The notes under the pieces: generated by a model
The model's input: the letters and a program-made list of their open reading frames with translations, nothing else
Told to the model about the DNA's origin: nothing
Databases searched by the model: none
Program-made: the position numbers and the translations under genes
Source: Nectonema munidae
Lineage: Eukaryota > Nematomorpha > Nectonematoida > Nectonematidae
Reading direction: 5' to 3'
Length of the DNA stretch: 64,000 nucleotides
Assembly: GCA_030549495.1 (NCBI GenBank)
Contig: JAUIRK010000900.1
Location: 248,001 to 312,000, forward strand
Shown here: positions 1-11,564 of the stretch, in pieces
How positions within the stretch are numbered: the stretch's first letter is position 1
Layout: every line of letters begins with the position of its first letter

Positions 1-379
1 AGTGATAGTGGAATGCAAGAATGCTCAATGTCATAGCTTAGAAATGATATCAACATTTTTTTATTACTTTCTAAATTCAGGCATTCTTTATACTCCTAAA
101 TTTTTATGTGATTCTTTTTTACAAATTTGTATATTGGCAAAAATTTATTAAGAATTTATCAAATTACCAAAGTGGCATCATCTGGTATTGAAAAATGATT
201 TCTGTACAAAAAAAGGTTGGGTGGAGTTTATGTTCATCTTAAATCTAAATTATTTCATATTTTACTATAAAAATATAAATCGCATATACGAATATTATTT
301 AGTGAAACACTGTTAGAGATTAATAAAACAAAAAGTAACCTTTCCAAGCAATGTGATTTGGTGATTTATCGCTTTTTAG
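1..379. other. AT-rich sequence upstream of the SLC6 exon, probably intron
   Basis: I see no reading frame or RNA gene here. Because the exon at 380 is preceded by an acceptor site and starts mid-protein, this stretch is best read as part of an SLC6 intron. Confidence 0.5.
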
Positions 380-626
380 GTTTTGATCTTGTCAAATATT
401 TTCCTCTTTGAAACGCCCAAATACGGCAACTACAAGTATCCAAAATGGGCTGATCGAATAGGCTGGATTATTGCATTGATCAGCGTTATACCCATACCTA
501 TTGTGGCATTTTTTCAGATCTATAAAACACCTGGTTCGGGTTGTTGTCAGGTATGCATCTCTTTAATCATTTTTCTACTGTTTTTACTCTTTCCCACAGC
601 ACGGTAATTTTACCATTTACTTTTGA
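380..626 (+). CDS. SLC6-family transporter, last two coding exons (partial gene)
   Basis: This is the C-terminal end of a sodium- and chloride-dependent neurotransmitter/amino-acid symporter of the plasma membrane. Exon 380-550 follows a CTTTTTAG acceptor (AG at 378-379), encodes 57 residues in phase 0 and ends CAG before GTATGC. The peptide runs from a hydrophobic stretch (VLILSNIFLF) through NYKYPKWADRIGW to IIALISVIPIPIVAFF. This matches the loop before TM12 and TM12 itself in SLC6 proteins, whose hallmark is YPxWA..xGW followed by a hydrophobic helix ending in IP. A 49-nt intron (551-599) with a long pyrimidine tract and CCCACAG acceptor leads, in phase 0, to HGNFTIYF and a stop at 624-626. 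Earlier exons must lie upstream of the window. The sequence looks closest to glycine-transporter-like members, but one exon cannot settle the subtype. The family call is firm; the last small exon is inferred from splice signals. Confidence 0.82.
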
Positions 627-734
627 AGACAAAACAAATTGTATCGGTTTTTATGTAAGTTTGTGTCCATTTTACAATAGTTCCGCTAACAGTTTTCGAA
701 TTTACACTACCATTACAGTTCAAACGAAGTAAGA

Positions 735-740
735 AATAAA
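735..740 (+). promoter_or_regulatory. Polyadenylation signal of the SLC6 gene
   Basis: AATAAA lies about 110 nt after the predicted SLC6 stop codon at 624-626. It is the first hexamer after the stop, which makes a 3' UTR of roughly 130 nt plausible. Confidence 0.5.
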
Positions 741-951
741 CCATATGGTCCCACAATGGATCAACCCTTAAAATTTTTTTGATTGTTTATTTTAAAGATG
801 AATTGAGTGGGTTGTCTAGAATTGAGTTCTGGATCTTGATGATCTTGAATTTGAGTCATAACACTTCAATTTCACTAATCATGGCCGCATACTAAATTAT
901 TTCAAAAAATAAAATTTTACGCGTATTGTCTTCTAGTTTGAAACACTATAT

Positions 952-1218
952 CAGTGACGGATCCAGAAATTTCTTATAGGGGGGGGGGGGCGAAATCAAT
1001 TTAAATTTTTTGCAATTTTGTTAAAAGTTTTCAGAGAATACGACAGCTGTATTATGTCTTTTAGAATCACTAATTACCTATGTTTTCATATTTTTAACAT
1101 TATTTTGTCATGAATAAATTGCAAACATTTATTTTTTATACATGTAAGGGTAATTTTCGAAGCCATTTTTCATAGGGGGGCCTAGGCCTATGAGCCCCGC
1201 CCCTTGGATCCGCCACTG
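952..1218. mobile_element. hAT-type MITE with perfect 8-bp target duplication
   Basis: This is a 267-bp non-autonomous element. It begins CAGTGACGGATCCAG and ends TTGGATCCGCCACTG, which are inverted repeats of each other with one change. The flanks 944-951 and 1219-1226 are both CACTATAT, the 8-bp target duplication expected of hAT transposition. It contains a run of G (about 979-990) and a GGCCTAGGCC palindrome near the right end. It has no coding capacity. The perfect duplication suggests a fairly young insertion. It lies just downstream of the SLC6 3' UTR. Confidence 0.88.
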
Positions 1219-1226
1219 CACTATAT

Positions 1227-1999
1227 ATATACACATTTGAAACTAAAATGAAACACTCTAAACATTTACCCACTAGATGTACACTTTTTGAATTTATGTG
1301 TTTAAATAAATTGATTAAAATTTCATCTCTATTTTATTGAATTGTTCCATTATTATAAATACATTCCAATATAAAACAAAAATTCTGTTATACTTTGAAA
1401 CAAAAATGTGTGAAAACTGATGCATAATTTCTACATCCAATAGAAAAAATCTTTAGAATGTTTACTTTAAGTTTTAAATGTTAGTACGCATTATTTGCAA
1501 TTAGACAATAATGACTTTCAAAAAATTAATTTTTAGGCATCTTAAGAATTTTTCACAAAAATTGTTCTATTACAATTTATAATTGAGTTTCCAGCGAAAT
1601 ATAAAATATTGGTATTTTAAAAATGAGTGTGTTTAGAAAACAGTGTTTTATTGTGGTTCGTAACTGACTTTTAATGAGTGATTTTGCCTCAAAAATGGTA
1701 AAACTCGATTTAGAATTTAATGTAGGAAAGCAGAAATATTAATTTGGAATTATCTTCGTTTAATTAAAATTCATGGTATATGATAAAATTTTGTAAAGAA
1801 AAGATACGTGAAGGAGTTGACAAGAACCTTCTGAAACCGATTACTGGAAGGATGTTTTATAAATAAATCTATAGATTTGCTTATTTATAGTAATTTGTAA
1901 ATAAAATGAAAACTCTTAAAAAAATAATTTTATTCTGAAATATATTACAAATATGAAAAGAGTTTCCAATTTCTATCGTTAAACTTTGTCGTTATACCG
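1227..1999. other. No gene seen; AT-rich intergenic
   Basis: Reading all frames, I find only short stop-rich segments and no splice-supported exon, RNA gene or clear repeat. Confidence 0.6.
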
Positions 2000-2591
2000 C
2001 AGAGCTTCGGAGCCGCCTCAAAATTGTTTGGCTCCGGCTCCAGCACCGCTGTCTTTAACCACTTTTATTATCATAGTTTTAAATTATAAATTTTTTTAAT
2101 TCATGTATTTATGTAAATTTTTTTGATGGATAAAATTTTTTAAAATTTATTTATATAAGTTTGATCTTAAAAATAGCATTGCTTCAACAATATGTTGTTG
2201 TTGTTGTTGTTGTTAGCCCCTAAATTATACTATCTTTATATGAGTATAATCTATCAGTTCAAAACAAGGCATTGTTTAAACTGAGAGAGTATTACCACAA
2301 AAGCAAATACTCTCGGGGAAAAGTGTAGAATTTTGTTACACTTTCGCAGCAGCAGCAGCGATAAACCAGTGTAATTTCAGCCGACCCGCAAAAATCCATC
2401 ATAAGGTACTGCTGCTGGCTTTTTGAAGGCTTCTACAATATCTTCTTTCATACTAGGGCGTAGATCGGATTTTAAAATTTTCAGAGCCAAACTGTGAGAC
2501 TTTAGATACATCATGAAATGGCTTAGAGCCGCATTTTGTTATTTGTGACTCCTAGTATAAAAAATCGTGCAGCTCCGGCTCCGAAGCCTTG
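2000..2591. mobile_element. MITE-like element with CTTCGGAGCCG inverted ends
   Basis: The left end reads CAGAGCTTCGGAGCCG and the right end reads CGGCTCCGAAGCCTTG, near-perfect inverted repeats about 590 bp apart. A second CTCCGGCTCC block sits inside the left end. The interior holds a (GTT)n microsatellite at about 2191-2213 and a hairpin with GAGAGTATT and AATACTCTC arms near 2285-2314. The flanking octamers (TTATACCG and TTTGTAAG) match only partly, so the hAT assignment is tentative and the copy looks old. Confidence 0.55.
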
Positions 2592-5500
2592 TTTGTAAGA
2601 GTGGTGAACTTAATTGTGAGTAAAAAGTGTAAAAATATGAAAAAAAGACAGATAGAGTTATTAAATATAGAAAAGTGTATTGTTAGTCAATATTTGTCGT
2701 TTCTATGTAGTTTTTGACGTCTTACGTCACATATGTAAGGAAGTCGTTCTATAGAGGTGAAATCAATGCAAATATCGTCGCTGCATAGCAAAGCCGATCT
2801 CAGATAAACTCTTAACTCAATGGGATAACGCCATTTTAGAAATTGAAGACTTCTTGTCAAAAGAAAAGTGATTGGGAGCCGTTGGAAGAGCCTTATAAAA
2901 CGGAATACCGCGAAACACATGAGACTTCCGTTCTTCTCAAAAAGAGCAATCTGCTAGCAAATGATTCCGTCTTTGATTCTTCTAGCACGCCCCACTCAAT
3001 CCTGTGAAAAAAATTTATCAAGATAGAAGGAAAGGGCATATTTTTTAGTATCATTCTTTTTTGTCGCATTTTTGTTTTTGTTTTAATATTTTCAAATTGT
3101 TTTAGTTTTACAATTTATAATTGTATTTTTTCAAAACATTATTACTACTTACTCTTTATTTATTTCTTTTTTTTTATTTTTCACATTTTTTCTGATAAAT
3201 CTTTTTTTGGCAAATGCCTCTATTTCAGAATCAATATGACCAAAAGAAACGATATTAATATACGCGTCTAATTGTATTTAGTATACACTTGTGCGCATAA
3301 TAAATCACTCAGGTTCAATTCAGATGTAGATATTTTACTGAATATGATAAAACCTGAATACCTCCATCTACTCATTAAGAAAGAGATATATATATATAAT
3401 TAATAATATAACGCATACATAGGCACATACACGTCTTACTGCAACCTATTTTTCTTGTTTACAAAATCAAATTATAAGACATATAAACGAATATGATTTA
3501 TTTGATTACATAAATTTACCAAGCATCCAGTGAGTATCGAAATTAAAAATACTTGTGAAGATGGATTATCTATCATAAAAACTTCTATTCTCACTTTTAT
3601 ATCTATATCAATTTTAGACATTTGTATACTTCCTATCTTCGCTCTTCCTCACAACATTTTAGATAGAGTTATCCTTTGAATAACGTGATTATATATCCAT
3701 GAAGCTACTTTTCCTATAAAGATGTATTATCAGTCACATAGTTTGGAAAAGTCATATTCATTTGTTTATAAAGAAAGGCATGTGAAGCTTAACTCATAGT
3801 TAGACCAATTTTAACTTAGGATCGGCACTTAGGTATCGGAAGGTACGAATAAAAATGTTCGATTCCGATTTTTAAAAAAAAACGAGTCTCACTATTCCAG
3901 ATTCCTATTAAGCGCCGCATGCCTACTTTGCATGTTATATACAAAATTTACACAGGTTCAAGAGTTGGTATTTGTGATCCGTCCGCAGGCCTTTATTTTT
4001 CTGACATGATATTAAAACGTTCCCCAACTCTGTTCTAAACGCATCATACTCATAAACATGATTATTGTAGAGCAGCTCTCTTACGAAGTGAATGATCTAT
4101 CGATTTTTACAACGTGCCAATGTTTTTGCTTATTTACCGTTTCTATTTATTGATGATGCAGAGCATGAATAGCGAAGCGTAAAACCATGCGTAATGGGAG
4201 GAATTATTATTACTTGCGTTTTTCTACGTTTTCATCGAGTTACTGTTTGTAGGTAAAGATTACACCTAATGAGGATTTAAAAGTGACTTATTTAGGTTCT
4301 TATTCATCTTATTTCCTATCATGGAGTGTGAGATATCAAATTGTTGCAAATTTTATACTGAATTTAAATGTTAAATCTATTTTTCAATAAATATTTATTT
4401 CAGAAATTCATTAAATCTAGATTTCAAATAATTTCAACATTGCTTATAGATTAAAGCTTTGTTTTAAATAATTTAAAAATCAAAAAACAACCTGCTTTTT
4501 AAAGATATTAAAAGTACTCTTAACTATCGTGTAAAACTTTTTATTAATATAATTTTGCTTTCTCAGTTTTTAAGTTAAGATGCATGTTATAAATAAATTC
4601 AAGTTTCTCTGTTTATCCTGATTCAAAATAAAATAGAAAAGATACAAAAGGTATATTTATTTTAAAGTAAGTAAAAAATTGTAAATTGCCATAGATTGAT
4701 TGCCTGATGAATACTTCAACACACCCCAATTATCACTTTCCATTATTTTTTGTTTTGCTCTTGCTTGACTTTATAATCTATATATGTTCTTTCGGTTCAT
4801 TATATTGATTATATTATACTCAATACATAGTAAAAATATTATGGCAATTAATGGAGAAGATTTACCGCTAAGATACAATGGTTTTTTAAATTTTATTGAT
4901 ATAAATTATTGAGTCTTAGCAATATATTAAAAAGGTACTAAATTGAAGTTTATTATTATGACTAAAACCAAAAACAACAAAATTCATTTATACAAATACT
5001 TATCTTTCACATTAGGGGCTATCTTCTTCAATTGATATGGTGTTTATTAAGGATTGAGTTATTCTATTTTCAAAATGTTTCTAATACCATTAAGTTCATG
5101 CTTGTGACTTTATGTTTCAGAAAAACGTTTTTTTAATTATCAAATATGGGTCGTACAAGCTGTTATTAAGTGTCTCACTCAATATTATTCCGCGCTCACT
5201 TAATTGTCAATGTCTTATATTCGGAAGTGCCTTTTTTTTCTTCTTTTTTTTAAATTATTATGACTTATAATAGAATCAACGGCTTGTAATATGCTAACAC
5301 GGTATATATAGGGTAGGGGTGGCGAAACTTTTATAGGGTATGCGCAAATATAGTCTTTTCTGACTATGATACGCCAAAATATATTTTTTATCAACTGGCT
5401 AACCATTGCAATAATCCGACAATTTGTATTAAAAAGGCCTTAAAAAATCTGCATTTTTATTTTTCTTAAGTCCACTTAGTTCGCTAACCCGTTAACTCAA

Positions 5501-5939
5501 TTTTAAATATATAATTATCATAGATAAAGAAAAATCCTAAATTTTTATACTTCAAACAATTAATTATAATGCAAAAACTGCACTTTTTAGTCTTAAGTTT
5601 CTGCGGTATCAAAGATCTCAAAAAATTGACTAATGATGGCATGCGTTTGTTAGATAGTACAAATAAAAATTCTTTATATATTTTGCTGTATTATACTTTT
5701 TTCTATTGATGTAATCATGCTTTTTTTGGTAAATTTATTGTGAAAAAAGAAAGAATATATAAATATCATTGTGAAAAATCATGAATTGAAAGGTGTTAAA
5801 GACACAAAACGCTTTATATCAAAGTTTAGTATGAAGCGAGATGAGAACATGTTAAATGCTAACCTGTGATTAAGAGAAAAAAGTTACATTTACTCTTGAT
5901 ACGCATCTCATTTATATAGACACTATAGTAAAACTATAT
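2592..5939. other. No gene seen; long AT-rich gap
   Basis: I find no supported coding region in these 3.3 kb. Frames at 2687-2920 (-) and 5215-5406 (-) show no recognisable motif. At 5302-5325 an AGGGGTGGCGAAACTTTT string resembles one end of a hAT MITE, but no partner end was found. Confidence 0.5.
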
Positions 5940-6540
5940 ATTCATGAGCTAAATATTTTTTTCCAATGAGCTAGATCTTGAAAAAATGATCTGTACTGAA
6001 GTGAGGCTATTGCAAAAGAAAAATTTTGTTTATGAATCTTTAGCTTATTAGTTAAAATTAAAATATCCGATTCACTAACAAGGATAAGAAATGTGAAAGA
6101 AATTTTCATGTCGATAAGATTACCAAAACTGCCACAGTTGCCAATATGTGAATATATGGCCATTGTCAAAAGAATTTCATAATCTGAATCCAAGTTGATC
6201 ATCTTTTTCTTTTAGTGTGAAAAAGAAAGTCTTTTAGATGATGAAAGTGAATTACTTTATGCAATTGAACAAAAAGTACCATGGATGATTTCGTGAGGAA
6301 AACGACTTTTGAAGGATTCTTTAAAAAGATGGGGCTGAAGTGATATCTGTAGATATCACCTGATAATACAATGTATGTATCTGATAAAAATGAAAGCCTA
6401 AGAAGATTCTTTTCGATATGAATGCTCTGAGATTGCGTAAATTGTGTGTAAAATTGTTCTCCAAAAAGATGTCTTCGATCACAGAGTTCGTAAAATGAAT
6501 TTCTTATAAAAGTAGAACTACGAAGAAGAAAAATGAGTAA
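5940..6540. repeat. Third copy of the ~450-bp module of the large TTAA element
   Basis: This stretch aligns by eye, in order and orientation, with 8145-8630 and 60300-60800. Shared landmarks are a GCCAATATGTG string, CATCTTTTTC followed by a GTGAAAAAGAAAGTCTTTTAGATGA-like run, a TTGAACAA...CACGAATGATT-like block and an AAGAAGATTC run before an AATGCTCTGAGA-like string. It is the most diverged of the three. No reading frame is conserved across the copies, so it looks non-coding. Confidence 0.55.
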
Positions 6541-6787
6541 TTTCCCGCTTATGTAGATAACATAATTACCACAATTTTATAGTTCTATGAAACTGAAAAA
6601 CAAATGTTCGATTATTTTAAAATATATTTTTTGTTTAATTTTACAACATAGTCTATTATAAAGTCTTAAATTTATAAAAATAATAATAAAAAAAAGCTCA
6701 TAATTTTGCTTATATACCTAAGTAATTATATGGGTATATAAAAATAGATTATAATCGAAATTTTATTACACTGCCAAGTGTCTCGAT

Positions 6788-7086
6788 TAGGGGTGCGGAG
6801 TTATCTAAATATTTTAGTGACTCCAACTCTGGAGTCAAGGATTTCTTAATGACTCCGAATCCCAATTTTTTTTAATATACTTTGCTTCTAAATTAAAAGG
6901 CATATCCAATAATTAGCTACGACGAAACTATGGTATAGCTCAAAAATTTTATTAAAGTGTATGCTTTATAAGAATTGGACATTATGTTCCATACACAGCA
7001 AGGCTACACGTTGAAAGGAGTCAGTTTTACTTAATTGACTCCGACTCCTTCAAATTTAGCTGACTCCGACTTCTCACTCACCCCTG
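6788..7086. mobile_element. hAT-like MITE rich in GACTCC/GGAGTC repeats
   Basis: The element opens TAGGGGTGCGGAGT and closes ACTCACCCCTG, imperfect inverted repeats. Both ends run into GACTCC/GGAGTC motifs inside. Flanking octamers are GTCTCGAT and GTCTCAGC, sharing GTCTC, which fits a decayed 8-bp target duplication. There is no coding capacity. Confidence 0.55.
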
Positions 7087-7116
7087 GTCTCAGCACGCCA
7101 TTTTAAAAATATATCT

Positions 7117-8640
7117 AAGCTCTTTTAATGCTATTAGTTCTAGCGGCGTAAAATGCCTTCACCCTCTTTACTAAAAAATGGATTGTATAAAATTGACCGA
7201 ATTATATCCCTTCAAATTTCGTGACTTTCTAAAATCGCTAGCTGCATTTTTGATACCATTTTAATGGTAGTTGAATGGCCCTCTCATGTCAAAAACTTTC
7301 ATTCAAAATCAAAAAATAAAATTTTCAGCAAAATTTAGACATTATCTGTAGTTAACGTTATAACTTAGTGTCTATATTATATGCTCCTTTGAAAATTTAT
7401 AATTATAAAAATGTCAATCAAAATTTTTATTGATAAAAAAATTTGTGGGCATTTAAATTGATTCAAATTTAACATGAAATATAAGCTTTATAATAAATCG
7501 ATCATGCTTGTTTCATTTCTAGACTCCGTTTTTGTATTTAGATATTTTAAATATCTAAAATTTCCGGTTTACGTATGAAAACTATTTCCAAAATTTTCTC
7601 TCTAATTTTAGATGAAATTTATGTTTTTATAACAAATCAACCATGCTAGTTTTATTTCTGAAATCAGATTTTCAATTTAGAGGTCTTAAAATGCCTGAAA
7701 GTGTCAATCAAATGTGCGGTTTATGTGTAATATCTAGAAAAATATATTTAAAATATCTGTTTTTATAACAAATTGAAGATGCTCGTTTTATTTTTGAACT
7801 TAGTTTTCCCATTTATGTTTCAAAATATCTGAAAGCTTTAATTATATTCGTGGTTTACGTTTAAAAACCTGCTGCAGAGATATTTTTAAAATTTTAAATA
7901 AAATATCTGTTTTTATACCAAATTGACTATGCTTATTTTATTTCTGTACTCCATTTTGGCTAATACTGTTAAAATTTATCTGAAAGTGTCAATTAAATTA
8001 GTGATGTATGCCTGAAAATCAATTCTGTATACTTTCTTCAATCATGTTATATATGAAATATTTATTTAAAAAAAACCTATTATAAATATTTTGAAGATTA
8101 GTATAAGAAAAGGAAGCAACCTGAAAAGTAATTGAAACCGTGAAAAAGAAGTTCCTCTTTTGAAAATGAAAAATCTTTAAATCTATAGCTTATCAACAAT
8201 GATTAAAATTATCATTTCACTAAGATAGGTAGGAAATCTGAAAATTTTGAATAGGTCAGAGTTATCAAAACTGTCTCAGATGCCAATATGTGGCGATTTA
8301 GTCACTATCAAGATAATTTAAATTGACTTTGTTCATCTTTCTCCTTTTGCGTGAAAGCGAGAGTCTTTTAGATGAAGAAGGTGGACAACTTTTTGTGATT
8401 GAACAATGAACATCACGAATGATTTGATCAGAAAAAAACTTTTAAACTAGGATTGGTTTAACAAATATTCAGGCAACATATATCTCTTCATATCACCTAA
8501 TATTAAAATACACGATACTTATAAAAAAAAGTCTTAGATCATCAAGAAGATTCCTTAATCAGAATGCTTTGAGAGCTTAAAAAATATGTTCAAATTAAAC
8601 CCTTAAAAAAGTTTTTTCGTACACAAATTCCCTCCTGAGT
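7117..8640. mobile_element. Truncated co-linear copy of the TTAA satellite-carrying element
   Basis: This region repeats the left part of the 57591-62445 element in the same order. It has a degenerate left end with TTAATGCTATTAG followed by GGCGTAAAATGCC. Next comes a shared stretch with AAATCGCTAGCTGCAT and GGTAGTTGAATG, then about four units of the ~150-bp repeat (7400-8010), a shared linker with GATGTATGCCTGAAAAT, and the ~450-bp module (8145-8630). The second satellite array and the right terminal repeat are absent. The divergence suggests an old insertion. Confidence 0.65.
7400..8010. repeat. About four tandem ~145-bp units (array type 1)
   Basis: The landmark TTTATTTCTG-like string after a CATGCTNGTTT-like string recurs near 7512, 7653, 7787 and 7936. 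Each unit also carries TTTTTATAACAAAT-like and TGCGGTTTA-like strings. The same unit forms the 10-copy array at 58500-60020. Confidence 0.7.
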
Positions 8641-9817
8641 TATCTATACTCGATACTGAACAGTAATTTTGTTCATGGATTATACGAATACCTTTTAATA
8701 TCAATTAATAAGTAGTAACAAATATATTATTCTAAATTTATATAGAAGGCCATTATTTGATCCAGTATATTATACTATTTTTAATGTTTTAATAGTTTTT
8801 TTGTCGAAAATTAACAATGAAAATATACATAAAAGTTGTGGTCATTTTAATTTGGACCTATTCAAATTCTCTTTTCGTCAATGGGTGGTGAATCTTATCA
8901 TTTAATTCTTTCTAGTTTTCTGAAGTCAGTTATAACACTTCCAAAAAGCTAGTCTCCGATACCCTTTTTGACAATTTTTTTAATAACCAGAGTTTTGATC
9001 TGTTAATTGGATTTAATTGTATGTGCTATTTTTCAGATTATATTTCAATAATTATGTCAATTGAATTGAATAATTTACCTGTGATTCAAAAAACATATTC
9101 TTGAATATTTGATGGAAAAGTTTTTGTTGAATTAGCAAGTAATTAATACATAGCTCTTTGGTACTCTGTCTCATAGCTCTATGTTAGAACATAGAGATGT
9201 GTTAGCAATGTATTAGAAAAGGTTATACAACCGCTTATATGCAATGCCAGTATATAGAGTAAAAATAATTACAATACAAGTAAATGAGTAAAATTGCAAG
9301 AGCCAAAAAAGGAAATTTTTCAATTTGTTAAAATATATTTTTAAAAATAACATTAAGTTCTTGTTGATAACAAAATCTATAAAAACACTAATTTTGACTT
9401 CTCTAACATCCATTGAGAGAGAAAAAAATTATTGCAAAGGAAAAGTGTTCACAAAGAGAAAAAAAATGAAAAATTATATATATAATACACATATTTACAA
9501 CATGTATAACATTTTTTTTTATATAAATATCACAGATACAGGAAAAAATCAATCGATATAGAATTAGTGGATATAATTTAATATAATTCAATTTAATACC
9601 ACTCAAAGAGATTATTAGAAATTTAATTGTTGCAAACCTTATCAAAAAAAAATATTTTATATCAAAATCAAACAAAGCAAATTTCTTATAAAAAGTATAC
9701 GAAGTTGTTTCTTATATCAATTTATATAGTGACTAAAATTTATGAGGGGTTGTTTCACGTCCTTATTCTTTCATGGTTTTAGAAGATAGCGTTTAAAACT
9801 TTCCTACAGATTGTTTT
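8641..9817. other. No gene seen; AT-rich
   Basis: Short frames at 9213-9675 on both strands are of low complexity and mutually overlapping, which is typical of AT-rich chance frames. I see no gene here. Confidence 0.6.
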
Positions 9818-9824
9818 AATATAC

Positions 9825-10007
9825 GCGAGCCTCATGGTTGTTAGGGTGTACCTCTCAGCTTAACAGTTGAAGGTCAGGGGTTCGATCCCCAAGGCTCCCA
9901 ACTCTAAAAACAAATTCACAAAAACTGTGATTAACCATCTTAAGCATAATGCGAGCATATAGCTTTACTGCTGAAAGTGCTTTGATATCTCAAACCAAAC
10001 CAAACCA
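9825..10007 (+). repeat. tRNA-derived SINE with (AAACC)n tail and target duplication
   Basis: The head, GCGAGCCTCATGGTTGTTAG, resembles a tRNA 5' half with an A-box-like TGGTTGTTAGGG. About 40 nt on is a strong B box, GGGGTTCGATCCCC, and then GGCTCCC, which pairs with the GCGAGCC start apart from one mismatch. A tRNA-unrelated body follows and ends in AAACCAAACCAAACC. Flanks AATATACG (9818-9825) and AATATACG (10008-10015) make a 7-8-bp target duplication. The anticodon arm does not fold well, so this is a SINE rather than a functional tRNA gene. Confidence 0.82.
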
Positions 10008-10015
10008 AATATACG

Positions 10016-11241
10016 TAATTTTTTTTTATAAAATGGCCGTGCAGATATTAACTTTTGCACCAAAATTTTTGAAAAATAAATATAAAACTGTATGTAGCAT
10101 AAATCCTTTTATTCTATATCTTTTATCTAATGTTCCTAATGATTACATTATTGATATTAAATAGAATATCACAAATAATATGAATAAATTTTTTTTATAA
10201 TAATTCTAATGGAAAAATTTTTCTTTTTAACTTAAAATTTTTAATGTCAGGTCTATCGCCAGAATCTAAATATACGAGAGGGGGTGGAAAAAATTGGTTC
10301 TAAAAAGGGCTGAACTATAATAAAATTTCAATTTTTTCTTTCAAGGGAGATTAAAACTAAAAAAGAATTATTGCTTCTATAAGAGGGCTGACTTTCCTAA
10401 TTATGTAATATCGTTATATAATTTTTTTCTAATTATTTTTTAAGGATTCCCAAAAAAATTGTTCATAAATTTATCTATCATTTTTTATTATAACATGGCA
10501 GAATTTCTATTACATTTTTATAACTAAAATGTTTCTAAGATTATTTGAATTCTCTAATGTCATTTTATCTTTATTTTTCTAGTTATTTCTAAGCAGAGCC
10601 CTTGCTACTTATATATTTTAGAACACATGCTATCTCCGTCTATTTTTACTTTCAGTTCCCCCTCCCTCTTAAATTTTACGTTATTGTCTCTATTTTAATG
10701 TTCGAAAAAATACTATACGTTTCGTAAATTTTTGCATATTAAAGGTTGCGAAGTATCATGTCTAGTGCTACAAAGTGTTTAGAGACAATTCAGTCTCCAC
10801 ACAATTTTATTATTAAAGAAATATATTTATAGGCCGATCCCTACAAAGCATTATTTTTTAAAAGTCAGAGAAAATATAACACAGAAGAAACAGCAGGGAG
10901 AGGGGGAGCTTTAAGCCAGTAAAGATAAAACATGAACTGTTATTATTAATCGATCCAAAAATCCGGTGAGAAGATAATATTTTACACATGTTAACTTTGT
11001 CTGCAAAGTTAAGTTGACATTTGCACAGCATATGTGATTTTAAATTTATAAAATATAACTGTGTGATATAACTGTTATAAACTCAATAGCAATCATTCAT
11101 TTATTTCTTTTCCCTAGTAAAGCTGACAATATCAATGAAAAAAGCGATGAATCTTTTTTGATGGACACACATGCAGCAATACTTTTTACAATCAATATCA
11201 CATGAAAAGCATCAAACACAAACAGTTAAAGCATTACTTCA
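10016..11241. other. No gene seen
   Basis: AT-rich sequence with stop-rich frames only; no RNA gene or clear repeat boundary was found. Confidence 0.6.
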
Positions 11242-11249
11242 TTCTAAGC

Positions 11250-11556
11250 CAGGGGTCGTAAAAGTGGTCAATATCGACCCCTGGAGGTCGATAACAGATC
11301 TTGAGGGGTCGATAAGATAGATAAATTAACCAAATTGTGCTATGCTTTTTTTTACTTTATAGTAGTAATAAATCTTTTTTTAAACATAGCTTAGGACATT
11401 GTATGATATATGAAACATATTTGGTTTGTATCTTTTCTCTTAATTGTTGGACATTGATTAATGTTTTTATGAAATATTTCTATATGGGGTGGGGTCGATG
11501 TGAAGACAAATGTTCTATAAAGTGGTCGACGGGTAAAAAAAGTTTGCCGATCCCTG
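11250..11556. mobile_element. hAT-like MITE (CAGGGGTCG ends)
   Basis: The left end is CAGGGGTCGTAAAAGTGGTC and the right end is GTGGTCGACGGG...GTTTGCCGATCCCTG, imperfect inverted repeats of the common CAGGGGTCGGCAAAC hAT type. Inside the left end, CGACCCCTGGAGGTCG makes a local fold. Flanking octamers TTCTAAGC and ATCTAGAG match at only half the positions, so the copy is probably old. Short reading frames inside are not meaningful. Confidence 0.65.
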
Positions 11557-11564
11557 ATCTAGAG

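Noticed and set aside
5302-5325. hAT MITE at this site
   Set aside because: Only one end-like string (AGGGGTGGCGAAACTTTT) is present; no partner or target duplication was found.
9213-9675. Overlapping small frames on both strands
   Set aside because: Low-complexity Lys/Ile/Phe-rich translations of AT-rich DNA, with no motif.
9825-9900. Possible tRNA gene
   Set aside because: The acceptor stem and B box are tRNA-like, but the anticodon arm and T stem do not pair properly, and the sequence runs into a SINE body with an (AAACC)n tail and target duplications.
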